A stretch of DNA of 64,000 bases from Stenopsyche tienmushanensis (GCA_008973525.1 WACJ01000286.1:360630-424629), one strand, 5' to 3'. Positions 12,506-24,963 are shown, numbered from the stretch's first letter. Made by a program: numbers and translations. Notes: a model not told the origin generated them from the letters alone.

Positions 12506-13544
12506 AACCCAAATTTATCGACTGATAATGAATTGTGAATGATATAATGAATCGATTTCAAGTGTATTGTTTATGTTTACTTGAATTAATGACCAAACAT
12601 TGTGTGCTATTGACAGTATTTATTTATTAATATATACAAATTTCATACACACTGCTGCGGTCCTGACAGATAAGTGAATTTGTACGACGATAAGTGGCAA
12701 CACCATATGCATTAATGTAACTGAATTGAATTTTGTTATGTAACTTTACTACTTTTCAGAACTGAAGCCTGAAGATGATGCTATTTCCAAGTTGAAGTAA
12801 TATCACATAAGATAACAGTGCTTTTGATGTGTATATTGTCATATAGGTGTATGTTATTAACTACAGAGTATATAAGACTCTTCAGTTCAGTAATCATTTT
12901 ATAAGTTACATCTATTGCAGTATTACCAATTCATCACATCTCCATATACATTCATTAAGAGAATCCATGTGTTTCAATAACTATATTTTTACAAGTCAAT
13001 ATGAAAGAATTCAAACATAAGCTGAAAAAAATCAATCCTCCCTCCCCCCAGTTGGATTCAATTCATCCTTATTATTTGGTACAAGTTCTATCTTTCTTTT
13101 TTAAACAAATCTTAACTTTAGCTATAATTAAATGTTATTCTTTTTATAATTACTGATAACTTTTCCTAAAATATATTAACACAAAATTATATAGTTCAAC
13201 AACTAATAGTCTGCAGATGACATGTTCGCACCCACAAAAGCAAATTGGAATTGAAAGATGAGAAATTTGCATTGTAGAAAATGAGTTCAATAACCGTTCT
13301 TGATTTCTAAAAATGCTTAATGACCCTACCTCCTAGTTATTTTCGAGATGAGTAAATTTTTCTTTTCTTTGTATTACCAAAACAATATTATTCCTTATCA
13401 TATCTGACCATATTATAAACCCATTGCATGCCATATTCGTTTTGTAGACATCGGCTTTTATTTGCCTAAAGAGCGTACGTGATACGGTTTAGTACGCTAT
13501 GGCTAAATAACAGCGCACGCAACACATATGTTCGAGGAGGTAGG

Positions 13545-13770
13545 GCGGTTAAGGAGCAACATGAATAGATATTTTTTTATTAATTTTATAAATAGAATAT
13601 TGTCAGTCTTTACAGAAAACATTGCATATTACACAGCAAAAGAGTAAAAATAAAATAAACATTTATTGTTACTAGACTTCTGACAATCAAGCTCATTCAT
13701 AGATTAAGATTCATATATTCATCCGCAAATCAAACAAAAACGAAAAATGTGTAATACCTTAATATATTTT
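13545..13770 (+). repeat. Dispersed AT-rich repeat, copy A
   Basis: Similar to 23040-23300 in the same orientation: the TAGATATT...TTATTAATTT, ATAGAATATTGTCA and CATTTATTGTTA.TAGACTTCTGA blocks are shared, with an internal deletion here. It is related in inverse orientation to 15925-16275. Confidence 0.6.
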
Positions 13771-14399
13771 TTAGAAATCTCGTTCTAATTTTAGAAAATA
13801 AATTTATTTTTCTCATATTCGATTTTTTAAGACTGGAGTAGACAATGTGGATTATATTGTCACATTCATAAATAATAATTAGGTTCCTGCAGTTTATGTA
13901 TAATTACTAGAGTTTATGATCCAACAAAACATTTTAAATCATAACACTGTGAGCTATTGAAAAAATAAAAAATACATAGAATCATAATTAAAACTATACC
14001 GAGTAAAAAACTAAAGAAAAAATACATTTGTAGTGTGAAAAGTGCTGAAAGATGTAGAGACCTCTAGCCACTGCTGTGGCAATGTGGATTATTATAATTA
14101 TCGTGCAAAAATATTATTTGAAATCATCAAATGCTATTATGAAGCTTTTGAAATAACTGTAAAAATTATTTCTTCTTCGGCCAATTATTTTGATTACATC
14201 CTCCGTTTCTATATTGCAGGATCTGCATTTAATTACTAATTAAAGGACAGATAATTGGATTCTTTACCGAACACTTGCCAAAATTTCAAAACTTTATTTA
14301 AAAAAAATTAGTAATGATACACAAGTGTTTTATTAACACACAATACTAAACAAGTCTTATCACAAGAGATTATTTATTTATTCAATTGAGAATAGTAAT

Positions 14400-17300
14400 T
14401 TAAAAATTAATAACACTAGCTAATTTTTTCACTCTATTGAGAAGTAAATCTCCTTCACGAATTATACCCTGATAAAGAGCACTGCGATCTGTCGCACCGG
14501 GGGTACTACTGCCCGCCACTCCGCCGACGACAGCGACACCGTTTGCCGCTCCAGTTATGACGCATCCATTAACTGCATCGATGCGACATTGTAAGCGTCC
14601 TGCAGCTGTGAATCTAAAATTAAAACAATATTTAAAACATTTTCTTTGATATCATAAATGTACATAGAATAAATGCATTTTAAAAAAGCAGGAGTTTGAT
14701 TAAATCAGATGGGGGGAAAGAAAAATCTACAATCTAAATTTGATGAAGTTGAATACATTTAACACATCACTCAATAAGTTAGTAGATGATATATAGTTAT
14801 CAACATTATTGACAAATCCTTGATTTTTAGGAAGCACCAACGTTCTAATAACACGTGTTCACAAGTTACAGGATTTACAAACCTTTTAACCTCAGCCGTT
14901 TTCTAACAATTTTTCGAAAAAGAATGTTGATAAAAGATAGCTCTGTTATACTCTTTTGATCCAAATTGTTTCCTATGTCAGTGCACAAGTTGTTTCCTAT
15001 TATCAAAGTGCGCGCCAAAATATCGTTGCAAAGTTCCTTTTAGCACATGGGTGCACTGACATATCGGCGCTCTGAGGCTAAAAGGGTTATAAGTGACACT
15101 ACTTTTGTAATTTTCAAAATAATGGAAAATCTGAATATTGTGCATTGATAAAGTATTGCTTTTTAATAGAAAAAAATAGTGTTGAAGCAAAACAATGCCT
15201 TGACAAGTGTTTTTCGGACTCTGCTCCATCGAGACAAATGCTATAGAAGTGATGTGCTGATTTTAACTGTGGCTGTAAAAAACACCGATGATGCTGAACG
15301 CTCTCTGGTTGCTCAAATTCGATACTTGTTCCAGAAAACATAAAAGTCCTCAAAAGAATGTTGGTCAATCGTAAGTTGAAGTTGCGTGAGATAGCTGACA
15401 CTTAAATATATCCGTGTATTCACCATTTGTTTGAGAAAAAGCTCTAAAAAATATATAGATTTAAATTTCTTTTTAGGGATGATAGTACACACATGTCAAT
15501 ATTTTAATTTAATTAAATATATGTAAATGTCATAGTAAAATATAGCAAATTGCATTAAAAATCATAACTTACAAACACATCATAGATTTTATTTAACAAA
15601 TACTATTTGTAAAAAAAATATATAAAGAATAACTTTTTGCATTTAATCACGCTGGTACATGCACCACAGATTTTAAATCACTGGTGTGTTTAAAAAATAT
15701 CGATGCAGTAAACTTTTTTATAGGTGCCATTCAAATTTCGTTCCTATCTTTCATTTAAAGAATTATAAGTTTTACAGAAGACGTATTTTCATGAATTTCT
15801 AGCAAAATCACCCTTTGGGATGTTTTCGACAAACGACCTCCCTTGGGGGATCACGACATTGGGAGAAGTCTAACACGGAACGCCCGTAAGATTTAAGGTA
15901 TATATTTTCCTCTTGTTTCATTTTCGGAAGAATGCTAGTAGATATACCTACTCAATGAATATCCTTAAATCTTAGAAGTCTAGAGCAAAAAATGCTTTAT
16001 TTTATGTATAATCTATAGCAGCGTAATATGCAACATATTTACGAAGCAATTTGTACAAACTTTGTCCACAGTTTGGGAGTCAATCGATATGACAAGTACG
16101 TGTAATTATATAAAATGATTTTAAAAGACTTCCGATAGTATTCTTTTTATAAAATTTAATTTAAAAAATATCTATTTCCGTTGCTTCTTCAGAGAAATAT
16201 ATTTTTTTAACTTAATAGATATATTTTTGAACTAATTATTTTAAATGTTTATGCAATATACTATACGGTTTACAACACCTTTTATTTTATTAAATTAACA
16301 TAAATAAGAAAAAAAGTTGAACATTTTTGTGCAAGTCACGTGCAATAAAAAATTGCCAGAAATATGCAGAATTAAGTGGTATTACTCGCCCAAATTCAGA
16401 TGGGCTCTCATAAATAAAGTATTTCATATTTTTTTACAAATTTAATCCCTTAATATCAACCATCTCGCTCTTTATATATAAATACGCATAAGAGGGTTTT
16501 TGAAGTAAACTTTTTAACCAGCCGAGTACACGGATAGAACTATCCGCTCCGCTCAAGATGTGTAAAGAGGATACCACATATTTTAAAATAGAAACAATAT
16601 TTTGTACATTAATCCACCTTAGGCTTAAAATAATTATGCACCAAAATATATGAGATGTTCAGCCTTTAAAGAAATGACACACTCCCCAGGAAAACGCACT
16701 TCAATAAGTTTACTTAGGTGACCTGCTGGGTGAGCATTCACAAATTAAAGTCGAAGGTCATACTGAATACTTAAGATGGTGAATGTATGATATAAAAAAT
16801 GACATGGATGTGATCCTTTGCCATAAATGGATATTTAAAAAGCCCCAGTCCTGTAGTGATCCGAGTGTTGGTATAGCGTGTTAGACCCCGGACTCTATTA
16901 TAAAGGTTCAAGTTCCAATCCAGATAGTGTGAATTGTTCACTATAACAATAAATTTGGGAGAATATATCTAATTGCTCATCTCAATTCAGGTTTATCCTG
17001 ATTTCCTGGATTCGAAAAAAATAAACACTGAGGCGATTAACTCATTTGTCGCTACAAGGGGTCCCATTGCGTAATTTTGGTGGAAGTTTTCTTTCTCTGC
17101 TTAAACACGATTTTAAAAGTTATTTCATTTCTATTTAATGGAATTAGTACAATCAAATATAAAATAAACAGAAAATAGAAAAAATAATTATATATAACAT
17201 ATCATCATAGTGCAGCCACAAACAGTTCACTGCAGAACTATGGGCCTCTTCAATATCCATTCATAGGAAGGGGTTACGTCCATCTCAACTGTATTATGCA

Positions 17301-20300
17301 TTCACCTCCTCATTCGCTCGATATTGAAGGCAGCATAACCTCCGTGTTTAATTTAGAACGCTCAATTCATGCTGGGTGACGAGTGTTAATAAAGCTGCAA
17401 GGCTATTTATGAGTGACAGAATTTGTAACTATAATTGAAATATAATTTTAAAATAACGATTTTTTTGCGGTTCACTCATCGATCCTGTCCTACTAAAAAT
17501 TCCTATTTAAATGATCTTTATCCTTATGTGGAAGGCAATAAGAAAGCATTACATGAAAAAAAATATTTTCCTATAAGTCTTTTACGAAGATCGCCTAGGC
17601 CCAGTAATGGATATTGCATCTTATAAATACGTCCTGCATTCGGCTATATCAGAGAGTTGATTAATTTAGTTCAATATTTAGTACTTGGGTAAACCACTGA
17701 AGCATTTTTTTTTTAATAAACAGTTTTTCCACTTCTTTTGATACTTCTGGGAGAGATATTAGAAATTTTTTCGCTTCTAAAGTATTAGAAAATTCAATTC
17801 TAATTATATATAAAAAATCTGAAATACCAAATAAACTCAACAGTATAAAAAATTTTAGAAAAAAAATTGCGCAAAAGAAGTTCAAAGTTGGTCATGATCC
17901 ATTAAATTAAATCACATGATCCTAAAACAAAGATACTACTTTGAATACAAAATTTCATGGCAGTAACTCTACTAATAAATAATATGAATCAATAATAAAA
18001 ACATTGTATGATAAACAACCATGTTTTCCAAAGTCTAAAATGTATGTTTTATTGCACATTGTTTTGACCCAGTGTTGGTAAAATGAGTTAGTAACTTATT
18101 TTATTTTAAGGGGATCATCGCGTGTGATTGTTTCAAAAAATCGTTTTTTCTTTTCTTTTTGCACGTATTGTATTCAAGTATAGTGTAGATATGTGGTTGG
18201 TGATAATTGTAATTGAATCTATAAACATGTTTTTCTCAAAACAGTATTTTTCAAATTAGTTAGCATGATATTTTAAAATTTATCAAACAAATGCCTTTGA
18301 AGTTCCATGAAAAACCAGATGCTAAAAATTGACTTTTCAATATTTTGTAACAATCCTAGAATGGGAACTAGTTTATACTTTACAGATTAAAATGCCATTT
18401 CATTATTTTACTTCAGATAAGCAAAACACGTGAAATTGTGGTAACAAAAAAAAAACCTTTTTTTGATAAGTGGCTAATTTGCAGTGTTACTTCAGTAATG
18501 AGTGACGATTTCGATCTGAAATATTCATGAAGTGTGCTTAAAATATGTGGAGAAAATTTCGCAGCTGCATGTTTATTTAGTTCGATAAAAAATATTCTGA
18601 AAGACAAGTAACTTCACATGGGATGACCCCCTTAACCACTTCAGGCCTGAATTTTTACTCAGAATGAAATAATAGATTTAAACTTTCTCATTTTTATCTG
18701 TTAAAATAAATTCCAGTGATATTATTTTTAACCATAAGGATGTCCGAAATACATAAACAACAAAACCTAATAAATAGAATCACGCATATGTACGATTTAC
18801 CGATATAAGGCGGAGTGTAACCACGCATACGAAATGCCGCACCGGTGCGACGTCCGTCCTTAAGTGGTTAAACATTAAGGTTTGGGTTTGAATTTAATGT
18901 GGAGTTTTTAATTTATTATTTTAAGTTTTATATTATTCTATTTGTACAAATTAACATTTCAGGACGCAATTATTTTTTCAAAATAGGAAATGTAATACGA
19001 GATAAGTAGTGCTGTGCCATATTGAATTAACGTAGTACAGAACAGAACTTCTTGACATTGATAGATTCTATCAAATATAATACATTGAGCATCGTTATTA
19101 GGATAAAATATGAATTTTTAAAAGATAACAAAAAAGGTCACCAAAAGACAGTGGTGTGTGTATGTAGCTGATAAATTATGCAAATTTTACCAGTGTTTAG
19201 AAAATACTTTTAATTAAGAATAACATTCAAAAGAAAGTACTGACCTAACATAATTGTAAGTGTTTCGGTAGTTTTAAGAACAATTACTAATAATAAATAT
19301 TGTGTATAATTTATAAATAGTAAACATTTATTTTCTTTATTTAAAACCATCAATTGATGCAGGAATTTGTGATAAGTATTTATTTAAAATTTCACATTAA
19401 ACATTCGGTAGTTTAGAAGTTGTAGCAATTTTTACTCACATTGTGTGCAATTTTGCTTGTTTGGAATGTTTTAATAAATTAAAATAAATGTAAGGAAATG
19501 AGTTTTCATTTTTTGATATGTATTAACATCGAAGTAACCTAAAAAACACAATATAGGCAATAAAACCATTCAATAATCGTAAATCACAGATTCAACATAA
19601 GAGCAATTACACACAGTTGAAACTGAAGATCATTAAAACCAATGAAAAAGTTTGCCCTGTAATAAAAAACCTTCATCAGTTTGAATATAAAATAGTATGT
19701 CATTTTTTTTTAAATAAATATTTATTGATAAATGCGGAATGTCACATTTTACAAAATAGTCGGACTCAACATCAGGTTACCAATCCAAAGTCACTTATAT
19801 TATAAATTCAAAAGATTAAAAAATAAAAACAAAAAAATTCTTTTGAAAATAGCTTATGGCCAATTTAAAGTTATTTTAATATTTTCTTTTGAGGTGACTT
19901 TAACAATCCCTTTTATGGAACCGTTTTGACAAAGTTTTTCATAGCGAATATATATTTAAAAAATATGGTCACCAGCCACACTTGTAGATTTGAACCTATG
20001 ACGATTGAGTTTCTAGTCTGACCACTTAATCGCAGTACTAAATACAATAACATTAATTGAAAAAAAAAATACTTCATTTACGAGTATATTTGAAGAGCTA
20101 ACCAAACAAACCTACAGAACGCATAAGCTGAAAAGATATATGGTTTATGACATAGAAAAAAGATTCAAATGAATGAATAGAAGGTCCTCATTAATTAATG
20201 AAGACATGTCAAAAGGACTAAATATCTCTCAGAGGACAGATTGTCTATATAAAAATGAATTTGGGGTCAGACTGACCCATAGTCTTTTTCAATGACAATG

Positions 20301-23300
20301 TGTGGCATTGATTTTTATAAATTTATTTTTTATATCATAAAGGAGAAAATAGACAATTAAATTAAATTGTGAAAACAAACAGGAAATGTTAACCATTTTA
20401 AGGGATTTTGAAGATCAGAAGCAAAACAAAGGGTCCACTGTCAAACAATTGTATGAAAAATTTATTTTCTGTTGCTGCTTATCTGCATATTCTTTGTTAC
20501 TATTTTCTACATATTGCATGAAAATGAAACTGAGTATTTCAAGAGACGAGAATGTCCATTTAATTATGCAGTACCCGCCTTTGATTCGGACTATGTATCA
20601 GAACCGCTAATCGGGTCCATGTCAGCTCGCACACTAAAAGTGCAAAACTGAATTAATTTATGTCCAGCCTATGAGTGCCACACTTTTTCAGCTTCTTGAG
20701 AACACTAGCGCTTGGAGCGCGGAGGGAAAGCCAGCTAAAAACTTAATAGATATTTGTATATTAAAACTAATTAACAAAAGATAAAAATATATATTTATAT
20801 AAATGTGTAAGTAGGGGGAATTGAGTCTCACTCCCTGTTCATCTACTTGCATAAAATGGGTTCAATCAAAGAATGTGAAAACTACAGAGCCGTGTGACTC
20901 ATATTGCACGCAAATAAAGTGACACTGTATGTATGTCATACAATATCATTTAAAGTAATACATTAGTTGGCAGATACCCAACGAGCGGGCAGGGTTCGTC
21001 AAAAGAAAAGGAACCAGAAAGCAGATCCTGAACAATTGTTGGTTAATTACGAAGAGTCAAGAATTGAAAACACCGATGGCTATAAGAAAGCATTCAACTG
21101 CGTTAATTAGAAATTTCCCTATGAAGTATTGACAAATATGGGGGTTTCAGAACACTTCATTTCAGTCATACATGGCCTCTACTCTAAAAATGCTGTAACA
21201 GTGAGTCAATGGATCAAACACAAAAAAATTTTATTGTCCAAAGGGAGAAGAGATAGGAATGGAGGAATAGTGATAGGTGGAATAAAGCTCTCAAATCTTA
21301 AAATATGCTGATGATACAACGCTCGTGTAGATTGAAAGCAACAGATTAGATCTGGAAATAATGAACTATAAAAGCAATCGATTCTGTTGGATCATTTGTC
21401 CACAATTTGTTTATAATGCATTTTTCAATTCTTTCGACAAGTAGCGAGGGCAGATTAGAGTAATTGATCTTAGTCAGCGCTATTGAACGGAAAAGAGGAA
21501 GATCCCCCAAGTGCTGGACCGATTAAATCGAGAGCACTACAAGCTATTCTGTGTTAAAGCTGAAATCAGAAAAGAATTATATTGCAGGCAGTGGACACAT
21601 CTTTGGCCAATAACAAAAGAGGTCACAATCCTCAGTAGCACTTGCCATCGAGTTAATGGCAATGCCAATTTCGTTTCAAAGTAAAAACCCATGATTCAGC
21701 CAGACCAAATTCACCAGTGACTTACTCGAGATGCATTGGGTTCTGGTGTATCTTGCATGGATTGGTATCGTCTTAAATCTGATAATTTTACTTATTCACA
21801 CATTCATTCATCCAAAAATGAGTTTCGTCGCTAAAGATTATCTATTTAGAAAATCGTTTCTCAATCAGAGCATTGATTTTGATAATAAAATTTGATGATT
21901 TGCATATGTTGTGCAATGCTATAACCTTCCAGTTTGATTTACCATACACTATGGAACAATTCATGGCAAATTTGAAAGATGTCGCTTTAACACATTGTAT
22001 ACTGGTCTGGTTTGATGAGGATGATGCCTGGCGTGGGAATAACGCGTCATAAATGTAAGAAGGATTTCAAGGCTATTCGAAAATGATACCATATGTTGAT
22101 TGGTTGGTCGTTCACTTAAAATAGCATTGAAACTCGAGGCCCCACTGAGTATGGACGAGTGATAGCATGGCGCACATTTATGGCGATTTTTTATTCCGTG
22201 CTGCTTTCACAAAAATGTTCGTGACTTGTTTTGTATTAACCTTTTCGTTAGTGAGCAAATTTAAAATCGATGAAGTCGTTGATGTCATAATCGCTTTACA
22301 CCGATTACTTTCTGTCAGCTCCTGATCAGCGTAAGACAATCTTCAATTGGAGGCAGAGCCACTTGTCATGAACACTCGTCATTTCTTTACATAAACAATG
22401 CACAAAAAATCGATTCAAGTGCTCCTCCTTTAGAAGGAAATGATAATTGAACAAAGACTCGTTCAACACACAGCAAAGACAATATTCGGTCTGAAATCGA
22501 AATCATTTTAACCCTACAGTGCATCGTGATTCATATATGCATCACCAACTTTTTTTACACCTAGCCTTGTATTTAAAGCATTTTGATGTCGTAAATGCAT
22601 GACAGTCCATAAATTAATCAATAATTCAATATATATTTTTTTAATTATTTTTCCTCCATTCAGAATAAATATTTACACTAGATATTATATATTTTTTTAA
22701 AAACAAAAAAATCATGCACTGTAGGGTTAAGTGGATAAATTTGGACTTAACGATCTATACAATCATGCGAGGAACTATCCGTCTCAGTCTCCCGAACTGC
22801 GCTAAGTTCTCTCTGTCTCTGTCCGCCTCGGAGCTTCAATGCACAAGAGTGCCCTTTCTGAATAGTGAAGGTCAAAACGGATATTTCCGTAAGTACTCAG
22901 AAAAAGGTTAATGCTAATTAAGTAAAATTAGAAATGTTATAAAGCATATAGTATAGTGCAAAAGTATTTAAAATAATTAGTTCATAAATAAATCCAACAA
23001 GCAGAAAAAATGACGATTGATTTATATTTTTGTCGGAAGAAGCAACAAAAATAGATATTGCTTTATTAATTTCACAAATAGAATATTGTCAAAGTCTTAA
23101 GAAATTATTTTATATGATTCTACGTATTTATCTTGCCAAGTGACTCCCAAACTGTGTACAAGTTTGAAATAAATGCTTCACAGCTAAACACTAAAAATAA
23201 AACAAAGCATTTATTGTTATTAGACTTCTGAGAATTAGGATCATTCATAGATAAGAATTCATATCATCATCCAAAAATCTGTATAAAAAAATGTGTACTT

Positions 23301-24819
23301 TGATACATTATTTTAAAATCCGGGTATCACTCTCTCTAGTCTGGGAGTCAAATCACTCGAGGGTCAACACAGCAGTGTCATGAAATTAATGTCTAATTTG
23401 TCAATATTGGCATTTTTCAACTTTTGTGTTTTCAACATTCGGCAAGGATCACATTAGTAGAAAATTTGAAAATAAGTTAGTATTTTTAACGATAAAAAGA
23501 AACCAAATAAAGTCAGAGAGCGTCGATCTATCGACGCCGGAATCCTCACCTAGAAATTTCGTCTTCAACGTACGCCCTAGTCAGGCCGAAGGTCGCCGCG
23601 ACATTGTTCAGGCTCAGACTCCGATAGGCCCTCAGCAGCTGCGTATAGGCCTTGATGCGCATCTCGCGAACGTAATAGTGATAGTGAGGATAGAACACGG
23701 GATCGGTGCATATCTGAGTTTCGACCTGAAACGAGAGAGGAAATGGAACCGTGATCGGCTTCGGAACCTCCGTCGAGCTTCCGCCACGGCGGGGCACTCA
23801 CCCAGGCGAGGCTCCTGACGAAGTCGGCGTAGCGGCACTCGTGGAGCGACTCGACGAACTCTCGCAGCTCGGGGAACTGACAGCGGAGGGCCTGGACGGT
23901 CGCTCCCTGCTTCTGCAGGGTCGTCTGTAGCTCGTGCCTGGCGAGCGCTATCATGCACGCCAGCACGCAGTACTGCACGATCGTACCTGAAAGAGGACGA
24001 GCGGAAATTCAGTCTCGGAGCGGGGCGCGAAGGGGGCGACCGCCCGGAGCGGGGCTCACCGAAGTCGACGAGCTCGTAGGACTCGAACGTAGAGACGCAG
24101 TCGACGAAGAGTTCGGCGGCGCGCGCGTAGTCTCGGACGGAGAGGCAGTAGATCGCCTCGTACGCCTTCAGCTTGTTCCTCGACCTCCAGTCGCCGCCGC
24201 GGTCCACGAGCTCGTGCGCCTGCAACGGAGAGGAGGGGCGGCAGTCGAGACAGGGACCTGTGGCCGGAGCGCGGGGCCGCCGTCGCGGATCTCACCTTGT
24301 GGATGGCCTTCCCCATCTCTTTGACGTTGCATCCGTGGAAATAGGCGATCCTGAACAACGCGAACACTGCCTCGAGCCGCTTGTTGGTCGTCAGCGAAGC
24401 GTCCTCGTGCTTGCTGAGGGCAAGAGCCGTCGCCTCCTTCCGGTCGCCGATCGAGCACAGATATTCGAGCCTGAAAGCGAAACTCGGTCAGCGTCGAGGG
24501 TTGATAAGGGGGTGGGGGGGAGGTGGCGCGAGGCGACTCGCCTGTCTTGCCAGACGGGGGTGTCCGAGTCATCCTCGGAGAGGGCGGCGAGACGAGTGCG
24601 GTTCTCGAGCTCGGCGGCGGCGAGGCGGGCCGAGTCCGGCCTCCAGCCGAACTCGGCGCACACGTCTCGGTAGTACGGCGCCATCGAGTTCGCCCAGATG
24701 CCCGCCTCGAGCTTCGCCCGCAGCGCGGCGTCTCCGCCGCGCCCGGCGAGCCCCAGTCGGAACTTCACGCGGGCCAGCTCCATGTACTCAGGCGTCGAAC
24801 CCTCCGCGGCGAGCTCCAT
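14400..24819 (-). CDS. Rpn7: 26S proteasome lid subunit Rpn7 (PSMD6), divergent copy
   Basis: Six exons on the minus strand: 24819-24542, 24470-24296, 24219-24060, 23986-23802, 23725-23550 and 14613-14400 (stop TAA). Phases agree at every junction and give 395 codons, close to the usual ~390 of Rpn7. Recognised blocks in order: SMAPYY near residue 43, EYLCSIGDRKEA, a GGDW.SRNKLKAYEAIYCLSVRDY segment with AAELFVDCVSTFESYEL, then PHYHYYVREMRIKAYTQLL and YRSLSL of the PCI domain, and a last exon ending LLLNRVKKLASVIN. Intron 1 needs a GC-AG donor; intron 5 is 8.9 kb. The protein looks unusually divergent for Rpn7: the coiled-coil linker after residue 70 is shortened, and the last exon carries a Gly/Ala/Val-rich insertion. 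It may therefore be a diverged paralogue rather than the main copy. The start is the ATG at 24819, in good context. An AATAAA (complement) lies within 30 bp of the stop. The role, scaffolding the proteasome lid, is from family knowledge. Confidence 0.9.
15075..15405 (+). mobile_element. Mariner transposase 5' fragment (relic)
   Basis: From the ATG at 15124, broken frames follow a mariner N-terminus: a short MEN start, a V.K.NNAL stretch, then NTDDAERS and later VLKRMLVNRKLKLREIADT at 15345-15403 (helix-turn-helix). Stops and frameshifts abound, and it ends near the first third of the transposase. The leader (ACTTTTGTAATTTT) is shared with the minus-strand relic at 2634-3205. It lies inside Rpn7 intron 5. 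Confidence 0.72.
15925..16275 (-). repeat. Dispersed repeat, copy B (inverse of copy C)
   Basis: About 350 bp, matching the reverse complement of 22930-23290. Shared anchors: AGAAGTCTA, ACAGTTTGGGAGTCA, TATAAAAT.ATTT, TTGCTTCTTC and GAACTAATTATTTTAAAT. Both lie inside the long Rpn7 intron, in opposite orientation and 6.7 kb apart. Confidence 0.7.
16276..16845. other. Rpn7 intron 5, nothing recognised
   Basis: AT-rich intronic DNA without supported features. Confidence 0.5.
16850..17060 (+). repeat. tRNA-derived SINE (candidate)
   Basis: An RNA polymerase III A-box-like TGGTATAGCGTG (16869-16880) is followed by CCCCGGACTCT and a B-box-like GGTTCAAGTTCCAATCC (16905-16921). The order and spacing are near those of a degenerate tRNA head. 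An unrelated AT-rich body follows. There is no clean acceptor stem, so this is not a functional tRNA. It lies in Rpn7 intron 5. Confidence 0.5.
17061..18630. other. Rpn7 intron 5, nothing recognised
   Basis: AT-rich intronic DNA. Short open frames at 17435 and 17661 match nothing I recognise. Confidence 0.5.
18636..18867. mobile_element. piggyBac-like MITE (TTAA target, imperfect TIRs)
   Basis: Flanked by TTAA at 18632-18635 and 18868-18871. The ends read CCACTTCAGGCCTGA and, from the other side, CCACTTAAGGACGGA, an imperfect terminal inverted repeat. It is 232 bp with no coding capacity. TTAA duplication is the hallmark of piggyBac-superfamily insertion. Confidence 0.6.
18872..19960. other. 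Rpn7 intron 5, nothing recognised
   Basis: Very AT-rich intronic DNA. No open frame with family resemblance. Confidence 0.5.
19965..20045 (-). repeat. tRNA-like SINE head (weak candidate)
   Basis: On the minus strand, TAAGTGGTCAGACTAG resembles a pol III A box and ATAGGTTCAAATCTAC a B box, with plausible tRNA spacing. Ends are undefined. Confidence 0.35.
20050..20838. other. Rpn7 intron 5, nothing recognised
   Basis: AT-rich intronic DNA. A 74-codon frame at 20386 has no family resemblance. The right end leads into a reverse transcriptase relic. Confidence 0.5.
20840..21610 (+). mobile_element. Non-LTR retrotransposon reverse-transcriptase relic
   Basis: Broken plus-strand frames run in reverse-transcriptase order: KKGSIKECENYR-like words, QAGFVKRKGTRKQIL, a KKAFNCVN-like block, LTNMGVSEHFISVIHGLYSKNAVTV, GGIVIGGIKLSNL then YADDTTLV (catalytic YADD), and at about 21485 a C-terminal KRGRSPKCWTD motif typical of endonuclease-reverse transcriptases. 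Many stops and gaps make it dead. It lies in Rpn7 intron 5, antisense to that gene. Confidence 0.75.
21690..22460 (-). mobile_element. Tc1/mariner-superfamily transposase relic (DDE, antisense)
   Basis: On the minus strand, 21840-21760 reads IIFSDETHFWMNECVNK with a downstream NP...H motif, the first-aspartate region of an insect Tc1/mariner-type transposase. Upstream on that strand, fragments such as the LKSFLHL region and IPTPGIIL follow in degraded form. Stops and frameshifts occur throughout. The family assignment rests mainly on the FSDE.HFW motif. Confidence 0.6.
22512..22727. mobile_element. piggyBac-like MITE with 13-bp TIRs
   Basis: TTAA duplications at 22508-22511 and 22728-22731 flank perfect terminal inverted repeats CCCTACAGTGCAT and ATGCACTGTAGGG. 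It is 216 bp long, AT-rich inside, with no coding capacity. Confidence 0.8.
22750..22912 (-). repeat. TTAACC-led dispersed repeat, copy 2
   Basis: The reverse complement begins TTAACC and contains ATTCAGAAAGGGCACTCTTG, GACAGAGACAGAGAGAA and TTAGCGCAG, matching 41339-41455 and more weakly 12413-12505. It directly follows the MITE ending at 22727. Confidence 0.6.
22930..23290 (+). repeat. Dispersed repeat, copy C
   Basis: Inverse partner of 15925-16275 and direct relative of 13545-13770. No coding capacity is seen. It lies about 260 bp from the penultimate Rpn7 exon. Confidence 0.7.
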
Positions 24820-24963
24820 CTCGATGCGCAGTCACCGAGCGACTGCACTGTCATCGCGCCGCCGCCGTCGCCGCCGGCGTCGCCCGTCGCCGCGAAGGAA
24901 GCCCTTTCCGGCCGGCCGCTCTTGCGCGGCTTCCGATCGACCCGGCCGTCAGTGTCTCGCGCG
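24820..24963. promoter_or_regulatory. Shared promoter region between Rpn7 and ninaA
   Basis: Only 144 bp separate the divergent start codons. The interval is GC-rich with many CpGs, has no TATA box, and contains CTTTCCGGC and GCTTCCGATC, which resemble ETS-type sites. A bidirectional CpG-rich promoter is the simplest reading. Transcription start sites are not visible. Confidence 0.6.

Larger units (their letters stand above)
11661..14399. other. Intergenic DNA between convergent spalt and Rpn7 genes
   Basis: AT-rich. A 134-codon open frame at 11689-12093 has no recognisable family, and I do not call it a gene. The stretch contains a hairpin (12371-12410), one copy of a TTAACC-led repeat (about 12413-12505) and one copy of a dispersed repeat (13545-13770), all listed separately. 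Confidence 0.5.

Noticed and set aside
12755..12800. A possible last exon ending ELKPEDDAISKLK and stop after a TTTTCAG
   Set aside because: The stretch is short and no upstream exons are visible. The CTGAAGATGATG phrase recurs in repeat debris in many genomes.
16869..16921. Functional tRNA gene
   Set aside because: A- and B-box-like words are present, but the acceptor, D and anticodon stems do not pair; a SINE head is more likely.
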